A stretch of DNA of 64,000 nt, taken from positions 75,526-139,525 of the forward strand of contig CAZKYC010000001.1 of assembly GCA_964556895.1 (NCBI GenBank), written 5' to 3'. Of this stretch, positions 58,387-64,000 are shown piece by piece; the stretch's first letter is position 1, and each line of letters starts with the position of its first letter. Under the pieces are notes generated by a model that ran no database searches, had not been told where the DNA came from, and saw only the letters and a program-made list of their open reading frames with translations. The translations under genes were made by a program, and so were the position numbers. Origin of the DNA: Hinthialibacter sp964556895. GTDB taxonomy: Bacteria; Hinthialibacterota; Hinthialibacteria; Hinthialibacterales; Hinthialibacteraceae.

Positions 58387-59787
58387 CTATTTCTCTAATA
58401 CGGTTTCTTCCATCTCACGCAGTTTAGGCAGCCTTCGATAAAGCGAGCTGCGCGACAATCCAAGAACACGGGCGGCTTCTTCTTTATTACCGCCGACATT
58501 GTTGAGGGTCTGTTTGATAATTTCCAACTCAGCCTCTTCAAGCGGCATCCCCAGTGGAATCAATATGTTTTTTTTATCACTGGCGGCTTCTTCCATGCCC
58601 TTCGCGAAGATCGGAGTTTGACCTGATGTAATTTCAGTCGGCAGGTCTTGAGGTTCTACGGTTTCGCCTTTGGCGAAAATCACCGCGTGTTCGATGGCGT
58701 GTTGCAGCTCACGAACATTTCCCGGCCAGGGGTATGACATTAATACCTTCATGGTCTCGTCTGAGAAGTCTGATATCTGCTTTCCGGTCTCTTCACTGTA
58801 TCGTTTAAGGAACGACTGTGCCAAAATCGGGATATCATTTCGACGTTCTCTCAAGGTTGGGATTTGAATCTGAACCACGCGGAGACGGTAATAGAGGTCT
58901 TCGCGAAACTTTTTCTCTAAAATCCGCTGTTGTAATTCACGGTTGGTCGCCGCAATGACCCTGACATCGACACGAATCGTTTCGCTGCTGCCGACGCGCT
59001 CGAGTTCTGAATCTTGTAGAATTCTGAGCAGGCGTTGTTGGGCCCCGGCAGACATCTCGCCAATTTCATCGAGAAAAATGGTGCCGCCGTCAGCCATTTC
59101 AAAGCGGCCCTTGCGGTCTTTGATCGCCCCGGTGAACGACCCTTTGACATGGCCGAAGAGCTCTGATTCGAGCAGCGACTCAGGCAACGACGCGCAGTCG
59201 ACTTTGATCAATGGCTTGTTGTTGCGGCGGCTCTGTTCATGAATTTCCCGCGCCACCTGGTCTTTACCGGTACCGGTCTCGCCGGTGATCAGCGCCGTGC
59301 TGGAAGTGGGCGCGACTTGTTCAATCATGTGAAAGATGCGTTGCATGGCGGGCGAGCGGCCTAACAGCCTTCCCGACAGGCGCGCCGCCTGGCGGCGCCA
59401 TTCGTCGCGTTCTTCGGCGACTTTTTTGAGCTCGATGGCGCGGTCAATCACCACCCGCAGTTCTTTGAGCCGTATGGGCTTGGTCAAATAATCGAGCGCG
59501 CCAAAACGCATCGCCTCAACCGCGGTGTCGACCTCATTCAACCCGGTCAACATAATGACCTGGGTGTCGGGTTTGAGTTCTTTAATCTTGCGCAGGGTTT
59601 CTAACCCGTCCGTCCCCGGCAGCATCACGTCTACCGTAGCGACATCAATGTCATTGGCGGCAGCGAGATCAATGGCTTCTTCGCCGCTTTCGGCTTCTAA
59701 AAACCGAAAGCCGCGGCCCTCTAACGCGTCGCGCACCACCTCGCGCGATTCTTGGTCATCATCAATAATCAAAATAGTCCTGCTCAT
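58387..59787 (-). CDS. NtrC-family sigma-54-dependent response regulator
   Basis: A 466-residue enhancer-binding activator. Receiver at 1-120 (phospho-Asp about 53 in ATVDVMLPGTDG, Lys in LDYLTKPIRL). AAA+ domain about 140-375 with Walker A GETGTGKDQVAREIH, Walker B GGTIFLDEIGEM and the sigma-54 contact loop KGSFTGA (a known variant of GAFTGA), plus ATNRELQQRI. A Fis-type helix-turn-helix at the end: NNVGGNKEEAARVLGLSRSS. It should activate transcription from sigma-54 promoters, such as the candidate at 61234. The start overlaps the histidine kinase stop by 4 bp. Confidence 0.96.
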   Translation of the reverse strand: MSRTILIIDDDQESREVVRDALEGRGFRFLEAESGEEAIDLAAANDIDVATVDVMLPGTDGLETLRKIKELKPDTQVIMLTGLNEVDTAVEAMRFGALDYLTKPIRLKELRVVIDRAIELKKVAEERDEWRRQAARLSGRLLGRSPAMQRIFHMIEQVAPTSSTALITGETGTGKDQVAREIHEQSRRNNKPLIKVDCASLPESLLESELFGHVKGSFTGAIKDRKGRFEMADGGTIFLDEIGEMSAGAQQRLLRILQDSELERVGSSETIRVDVRVIAATNRELQQRILEKKFREDLYYRLRVVQIQIPTLRERRNDIPILAQSFLKRYSEETGKQISDFSDETMKVLMSYPWPGNVRELQHAIEHAVIFAKGETVEPQDLPTEITSGQTPIFAKGMEEAASDKKNILIPLGMPLEEAELEIIKQTLNNVGGNKEEAARVLGLSRSSLYRRLPKLREMEETVLEK

Positions 59788-60938
59788 GTATTTGCGCTTT
59801 CATTATTCATCGCTGGCAATACGATTCGAATCGCCGTCCCTTTGCCTTCTTCTGTATCTATGTCGATTGACCCGCCGTGATTGGCGATAATTTCACGCAC
59901 AAGGTAGAGACCAAGCCCAGTGCCGATGCTCTTTGTGGTGATGAATGGGTCAAAGATATTGTCTTTGATTTCTTGCGACATGCCCGGCCCGTCATCGGCC
60001 ACTTCTAACAAAACGCCATGGTCATCAGGGCGAGCGCGAAGCGTTATCGCGCCCCGTTTGTTTTTCGAATATTGAATCGCCTCGACCGAATTGCGCACCA
60101 GGTTGGCCACGACCCGCTGGAGTTGTTGTGGATCACCGTCTACCGCTGGCGTCTGGTCATCATAGTCTGATTTGAATTCAATAAAGCCTTGAGGGTATTG
60201 TTCCTGCAATTCTTTGAGCATCTCTTTCATCCAATGATTCATATCAATGCGCTGGCGGTCCATCGCCCGGCTTTTTGATAGATGAAGGTAGTTGGTCGCG
60301 ATCTCTTCAAGCCGGGATATCTGTTTTTGGATATCAGCGACGCATTTCCCCAGTTTCTCTTGATGGGCGGCGGCGTCGCCTTGTCCCCACTCTTCAAACG
60401 CGGCTTCCATTCGTTCAACCAGGAGGTCTGATTTGAGAAACAACACGCCCAGCGGGGTTCTAATTTCATGTGCGACTTTGGCGGCGACTTTGCCCATCGC
60501 GGTGTAGGTTTGAAGTTTTTCAAGTTGTTTTTGAAGCTTCTTCTCTTCAGACGTGTCTTTTAAGACCGCCAATAATGAGGCAACCTCACAATTGTTGTTG
60601 TGAAGCGGGACGCGCGTAAGAAACACCGGAATACGCCGCCCGTCTTTGTGAAGCCGCTCAGTTTCTTCGTGAATGACGCTAAAGGTTCCCTGAAACTGCT
60701 GTTGGATGCTCTTACGGGTATTTTCGCGATTATCTTCAGGAATGATAGTATCAACAGAACGCCCAATTATCTCATCTTTGGTATATCCCAACATCCGCTC
60801 AGCGCCCGGCGTCCATGAAACAATGTTCCCATTGATGTCGATTCGGGTGATCGCGTCAGACGAGCCCTGGCCAATCGCCGAGAGAATGACATTCTCGTTA
60901 ATATCTTGAGACCGGTTTTGAATTATGTCGTTGTTCAT
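59784..60938 (-). CDS. PAS-domain histidine kinase (soluble)
   Basis: A 384-residue cytosolic sensor kinase with no membrane helix. PAS domain about 20-130 (SDAITRIDINGNIVSWTPGA, GYTKDEIIGRSVDTIIPEDN, RRIPVFLTRVPL). HisKA with phospho-His about 157 in KVAAKVAHEIRTPLGVLFLK. HATPase with N-box VANLVRNSVEAIQ, G1 EVADDGPGM and G2 GTGLGLYLVREII. Signal unknown; it is probably a redox or small-molecule ligand. Co-translated with the NtrC-type regulator (4-bp overlap) and transcribed away from the sigma-54 promoter and sRNA. Confidence 0.95.
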   Translation of the reverse strand: MNNDIIQNRSQDINENVILSAIGQGSSDAITRIDINGNIVSWTPGAERMLGYTKDEIIGRSVDTIIPEDNRENTRKSIQQQFQGTFSVIHEETERLHKDGRRIPVFLTRVPLHNNNCEVASLLAVLKDTSEEKKLQKQLEKLQTYTAMGKVAAKVAHEIRTPLGVLFLKSDLLVERMEAAFEEWGQGDAAAHQEKLGKCVADIQKQISRLEEIATNYLHLSKSRAMDRQRIDMNHWMKEMLKELQEQYPQGFIEFKSDYDDQTPAVDGDPQQLQRVVANLVRNSVEAIQYSKNKRGAITLRARPDDHGVLLEVADDGPGMSQEIKDNIFDPFITTKSIGTGLGLYLVREIIANHGGSIDIDTEEGKGTAIRIVLPAMNNESANT

Positions 60939-60990
60939 TTGTTATCCACTTAGTAAAACTTTCTGTTAAGTATGACATTCTACTCCAAAG

Positions 60991-61008
60991 TGTTTCAAAA
61001 ATGGAACA
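60991..61008. promoter_or_regulatory. Candidate NtrC-type activator site 1
   Basis: Imperfect dyad TGTTTCAAAAATGGAACA: arms TGTTTCA and TGGAACA (one mismatch to perfect symmetry) around a 4-bp centre. It lies about 250 bp upstream of the sigma-54 promoter and 53 bp before the kinase gene start. A related dyad is at 61062-61079. Confidence 0.5.
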
Positions 61009-61061
61009 TGAATAGTGAATTTCATTTTGTTCCAGGTTGAGATTCTCCATATGATACGCTT

Positions 61062-61079
61062 AGTTCCAATTTTGGGACA
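61062..61079. promoter_or_regulatory. Candidate NtrC-type activator site 2
   Basis: Dyad AGTTCCAATTTTGGGACA, a variant of the site at 60991-61008. The two centres are 71 bp apart, close to seven helical turns, so two dimers would sit on one face of the helix. It lies about 160 bp upstream of the sigma-54 promoter, a normal enhancer distance. Confidence 0.5.
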
Positions 61080-61233
61080 CTCATTTGCACCACTACCATA
61101 ACGATTATCCCCTGAATAGCGTCTGTAAAAAAGAAACACCGATTGATCATAAATTCTTAAGATAAATAAAATAAGATAATTGCGATAAAACAAGAACAAA
61201 AAAAGATGGATAAGTGATTAAAATAAACAGTCT

Positions 61234-61249
61234 TGGCACACTATTCGCA
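61234..61249 (+). promoter_or_regulatory. Sigma-54 promoter
   Basis: TGGCACACTATTCGCA against the consensus TGGCACRNNNNTTGCW: one mismatch in the -12 box (T to C), with GG and GC at the required distance. Predicted start of transcription is at about 61260. It lies near a gene for a sigma-54-dependent activator. Confidence 0.72.
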
Positions 61250-61259
61250 AATAACACAA

Positions 61260-61333
61260 GCAACATCCTACATCCCATTCTCCCCATTTCGTGGGCCTGC
61301 TTCCTCCCCAAAATTTAGCAGGTCCTTTTTTTT
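61260..61333 (+). ncRNA. Candidate sigma-54-dependent small regulatory RNA
   Basis: About 74 nt between the predicted sigma-54 start and the end of a terminator. No open frame of note is inside. The 5' half is C-rich and unstructured (ACATCCCATTCTCCCC). The terminator stem-loop carries the CU-rich loop TCCTCCCC, able to pair with GGAGG-type ribosome sites. The layout (NtrC-type regulator next door, enhancer-like dyads, sigma-54 promoter, short RNA, terminator) matches that of Qrr and CrcZ-type RNAs, but the sequence is none that I know. The 100 bp beyond, up to the GT-C-like gene, hold its leader. Confidence 0.55.
61293..61333 (+). terminator. Rho-independent terminator of the candidate sRNA
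   Basis: Stem GGGCCTGCT/AGCAGGTCC (9 bp, one G-U) with a 15-nt loop and eight T residues. There is no protein gene ending upstream on this strand, so it must terminate a non-coding transcript or a leader. Confidence 0.85.
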
Positions 61334-61430
61334 GCCTTTTGCCAGAGAGAGAATCTTACGAATCTTTGTCGGTGAACCAACTATGCTATGATTTGCCACA
61401 ACGCGTAAATACAATCAGTATGGTTCCCTG

Positions 61431-63404
61431 ATGGCTTCAGACTCTTCCAGACCCCAATTTCCTGGACACACTCCACCGGCGCTTTTCTTTACTTTCGCAG
61501 TGGTCAGCGCAGTCGTCGCTACGTTCTATTATTGGAGATATTCAGTCGTGTCAAATGACGACGCCTTCATCTATTTCGCCATGGTCAGAAACATCGCCGC
61601 CGGACACGGCCCGGTGATTAACCCCGGCGACACTCACTCGCCTGTCACCAGCCTGGTCTGGGTCTATTCGCTTACATTACTTCATTGGCTGGCGCCAACA
61701 GTTTCGCTGACCTATTTAACCAAATTGGTTTCGGCGACATTAATATGCTTAGCATCACTGGTCTGGTGTTTTGTGTTTCAAAAGTCTGCCAAAGAATCCG
61801 CCTTGGCTGCTCCCTTCGCGATCGTCTCAATCTTGCTATTTCGGCTCTGTCCGGGAATGGACATCGCCTTATCGCTCTTTGTTTATTCGTTGATCTTTCT
61901 AGCCTACTTTCGCGGTCATCTATTCCTTGCCGCGGGGTTGTGCGGCTTTAGTTTTTTCTGCCGGGGCGAGTCGGCCGTTCTCATCGCGCCGCTGGCGGCC
62001 CATGTGTTGTTCACCGCCTATTGTGACAACCGCACCAAAGAAGCGCTTGGGACTCTTTTCTATTGCGCTCTCTCATTTATTGGCGTGTTAACGCTTGGGG
62101 TGTTGATTCAACAGGTTTGCCTCGACACTCCCTACCCTTCGACGCTGAAAGTGAAAATCATTCAAGGCTTGGGTGGGTGGATCACCTACTGGCAATATCT
62201 GCCAACCTACATCTTTGAAGGCATCGGCAGCGTAAAGCGAAATCTTGGCTATCTCATTGTCGGGCTGTTTGTCTTAGGCTGGCCGGGGCTGGTCTTACTC
62301 GCTGCGGCAGGGCTGCAAACATTCGCATTCGCCCTTCTCTCTATCGCCGCTTACAACTGGTATTCGTGGATTCTTCAGTCGGCCTTGCGCTTTTATGTCT
62401 TTATCGGCGCCGTCAAGTTGGTCGAATGGGGCGTTCGGTTGATTGCGTGGTTGATCAATAAGTACATTCCGGTCAAAATTCCGGCGATTGGTTCAAGGTT
62501 GATTGGCGTCGCGCTTGGAACCTGGCTCTGTTTCAATCACTTTTTTTGGAAAATTGAGTACCCGGTCCGCGCCAATGACCCCGTCGTTCTCGACCATACA
62601 CTCACAGGGGTGTATTACGACTTTTCAGACTACTTGAACAAACAGGCTTCGCCAACCACTAGCAAGAAGCCGATTGTGTTGACGGAAGAAATCGGCGTGT
62701 TGATCTATCAACTCAGGGGATATGAGATCCGCGACGTGAACGGCTTGGCCTCGCCCGGCCTGACCCGCGCAAACCTGGTCGATTGGAAGTTTTGGATCAA
62801 CCAATATGAGCCAGAATATCTGGTTAAGTTCGGCAACGCGGAGCGCCCGGTGTTTTACGTCGAAAGCGACAATGACTATAAGCCAGCGATTTATACATAC
62901 AAACTGGTCTTACATGACGACAAGCGCCCGGTGGGCTTATATAAGCGTGATCACGCGCTAGAACGAATTGAAGAATATGACAACCTGAGATTGTTGATGC
63001 AGTCACGCGCGCCCAACACCCTGGAACCGCTGATCGACCACCGCTTTCCGGGAGGCCCGGCGCTCTTCATCATGCCTGATTCGGAATTTGTTGTCCCGGC
63101 GCCATCCACTGCGGCCTATTGCACGATGGAGGTCGGCTTGCGCCCGGTGGACGCCGACGCAGCCGCCCACAGCGACGGCGTGACATTTCGCATCATCGGC
63201 AACCGACACGACGGACAACAGGTAATTGTCGCCGAGCAACCAATTGCCCCAGTGGCGCACCACATCAGCGCAATTGGCGCCAGCCGCGTGATTCAATTTC
63301 GCTTTGAAATAGGAGCGTTTCAGGAATTTCGTATTGTGGTTGACCCAAACCCAAAGGGCCCGGCCTATGACTGGCCCTTTATCTCCAATTTTCGCTTTCA
63401 GTAG
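61431..63404 (+). CDS. Multi-pass GT-C-like membrane protein
   Basis: A 657-residue integral membrane protein. A first helix (about 18-36) is followed by an external acidic motif, SNDDAFIYFAMVRNIAAGHG, the 'DD' site of many polyprenyl-phosphate-sugar GT-C enzymes. About ten helices follow to about residue 375, then a large soluble domain of about 280 residues with a beta-sandwich-like end. Probably a lipid-linked mannosyl- or arabinosyl-type transferase. Related in design to the 34065-36104 product. An open start is supported by the ATG shortly after the sRNA terminator; the ribosome site is weak. Confidence 0.85.
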   Translation: MASDSSRPQFPGHTPPALFFTFAVVSAVVATFYYWRYSVVSNDDAFIYFAMVRNIAAGHGPVINPGDTHSPVTSLVWVYSLTLLHWLAPTVSLTYLTKLVSATLICLASLVWCFVFQKSAKESALAAPFAIVSILLFRLCPGMDIALSLFVYSLIFLAYFRGHLFLAAGLCGFSFFCRGESAVLIAPLAAHVLFTAYCDNRTKEALGTLFYCALSFIGVLTLGVLIQQVCLDTPYPSTLKVKIIQGLGGWITYWQYLPTYIFEGIGSVKRNLGYLIVGLFVLGWPGLVLLAAAGLQTFAFALLSIAAYNWYSWILQSALRFYVFIGAVKLVEWGVRLIAWLINKYIPVKIPAIGSRLIGVALGTWLCFNHFFWKIEYPVRANDPVVLDHTLTGVYYDFSDYLNKQASPTTSKKPIVLTEEIGVLIYQLRGYEIRDVNGLASPGLTRANLVDWKFWINQYEPEYLVKFGNAERPVFYVESDNDYKPAIYTYKLVLHDDKRPVGLYKRDHALERIEEYDNLRLLMQSRAPNTLEPLIDHRFPGGPALFIMPDSEFVVPAPSTAAYCTMEVGLRPVDADAAAHSDGVTFRIIGNRHDGQQVIVAEQPIAPVAHHISAIGASRVIQFRFEIGAFQEFRIVVDPNPKGPAYDWPFISNFRFQ

Positions 63405-63438
63405 GCGTTCGCGCGGATCATGGTTGGTAAGGAATTCA

Positions 63439-63698
63439 GGTTCTTCCGATATTTGAGTACTTCCCTTGCTGGATGACCTGGAATTGGGGCAAAAAACGAT
63501 ATTCGTCCTATCAATAATAGACAATCCAACTCAGGCATGGGTGCAACTCTGTGAGCGCCTGTGCAACAAAGCGGAGCGGCGCCGAAGCGAGCAGAGTTGT
63601 ACCCATGCCAAATACAATGATAAAAAAAACATCCTTGAGACCGTGTCTGGAAATTCTAATTCAATTTGAGAGAACGTATCCAAATCCCGGATGAGCCG
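63439..63698 (+). repeat. Hairpin repeat family H, best-preserved long copy H6
   Basis: About 260 bp with left end GGTTCTTCCGATATTTGAGT and right end ATCCAAATCCCGGATGAGCC, inverted ends of about 26 bp. The hairpin at 63534-63609 has arms GGCATGGGTGCAACTCTG and CAGAGTTGTACCCATGCC, fully paired with one G-U. It begins 34 bp after the GT-C-like gene. Copy A4 follows 39 bp later. The 63405-63864 gap holds H6 and A4. Confidence 0.92.
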
Positions 63699-63736
63699 GA
63701 ATTAACGCTTGATCTTAAAGCAGCATGGAATACACT

Positions 63737-63850
63737 TTTATAGTGGTTGCCTGAATTATGTGCGGATTGAGTTTACGTCGCTGTATCTATCACTGTCCGC
63801 CGCGGGGGATACGGGCGCGCTTTACGCACATTTTTTTGACAAACGCCCTA
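63737..63850 (-). repeat. MITE-like repeat family A, copy A4
   Basis: Inverted A copy with a changed palindrome (TCCGCCGCGGGGGA), beginning TATAGTGGTTGCCTGAATTA and ending TTTTTTTGACAAACGCCC. It ends 14 bp before the tRNA-Gln gene. Confidence 0.9.
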
Positions 63851-63864
63851 AGATATCACTCAGT

Positions 63865-63937
63865 TGGGGAGTGGTCGAATTGGCAAGACGTCTGACTCTG
63901 GATCAGAAGGCTCCGGGTTCGAATCCCGGCTCCCCAG
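63865..63937 (+). tRNA. tRNA-Gln (anticodon CUG)
   Basis: Cloverleaf of 73 nt: acceptor TGGGGAG/CTCCCCA, anticodon stem TCTGA/TCAGA with loop CTCTGGA (anticodon CTG at 63898-63900, reads CAG), and T arm CCGGGTTCGAATCCCGG. The discriminator is G, as usual for tRNA-Gln. The 3' CCA is not encoded (CAACTT follows), so it must be added. Confidence 0.95.
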
Positions 63938-64000
63938 CAACTTATTTGAAATAGCTAATACTTAATCTGACATTAGCCGATAAAAGAAGAGTTAGCGGAT

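Noticed and set aside
2571..63850. CRISPR array, given many short repeats in the window.
   Set aside because: Copies are about 110-260 bp, spread singly across the window with no regular spacers; no cas genes.
63709..63954. An 81-codon plus-strand frame at the right edge.
   Set aside because: It overlaps repeat A4 and the tRNA-Gln gene; not coding.

Overview
The window reads as ordinary chromosome of a diderm (Gram-negative) bacterium from a lineage I cannot name. Evidence for an outer membrane is a waaA and lpxK pair for lipid A-Kdo synthesis, Sec signal peptides and a lipoprotein. The gene set looks like an uncultivated, environmental, saccharolytic lineage: many glycosyltransferases, secreted proteins with Thr/Pro linkers, and an ADP-dependent sugar kinase. 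A candidate-phylum bacterium (Hinthialibacterota/Omnitrophota-like) would fit, but that is only an impression. There is no rRNA. One tRNA (Gln, CUG anticodon) lies at the right end.

Layout. 1-2.4 kb: grpE and dnaK. 2.8-6.6 kb: a zinc-ribbon/TPR membrane protein, larB and a FecR/GspG-like fusion. 6.6-8.2 kb (minus): SPFH protein, ribbon-helix-helix protein and small membrane protein. 8.3-8.75 kb: a tandemly duplicated hairpin repeat. 8.8-13 kb: cobalamin adenosyltransferase, a secreted protein, a sugar epimerase and PolX. 13.1-16.8 kb: an overlapping glycosyltransferase-waaA-lpxK operon. 16.9-19.2 kb: ADP-dependent sugar kinase and a DapA-family aldolase, convergent. 19.3-27.3 kb: one 2661-residue protein of unknown function with an ATP-grasp-like C-terminus. 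27.6-30.5 kb: a tight HAD / deoxyhypusine-synthase-like / PfkB kinase operon. 30.7-37 kb: polysaccharide-type ABC permease, glycosyltransferases and purC. 37.4-44.7 kb (minus): eleven phage-type genes (scaffold-like, decoration, major capsid, connector, Dit-like tail, prohead protease-like, fibres, XhlA-like) with no terminase, portal, tape measure, integrase or lysin. 45.1-48.1 kb: ndh, a SMUG1-type uracil-DNA glycosylase and a chalcone-isomerase-fold protein. 48.4-57.6 kb: secreted proteins, CgeB-like and GT2 glycosyltransferases, a serine hydrolase and aroC. 57.9-61.3 kb: an NtrC-type two-component system followed by a probable sigma-54-driven small RNA. 61.4-63.4 kb: a GT-C-like membrane protein.

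Two structured features are not explained by ordinary genes. First, intergenic gaps are colonised by two families of non-autonomous, MITE-like repeats: family A/B (about 110 bp, six copies) and family H (up to about 260 bp, six copies, with a 76-80 nt hairpin whose arms covary between copies). A third REP-like motif occurs twice. In three places an H copy sits next to an A/B copy. Second, downstream of the PAS-kinase/NtrC pair there is a near-consensus sigma-54 promoter, two upstream palindromes 71 bp apart, and a short (about 74 nt) transcript unit ending in a strong terminator whose loop is CU-rich and complementary to Shine-Dalgarno sequences. This is the arrangement of enhancer-activated regulatory RNAs such as Qrr and CrcZ, but the sequence is not one I recognise.

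Start sites were moved inward from the longest open frame where a better ribosome binding site, signal peptide or family alignment favoured it. These choices are stated per gene.
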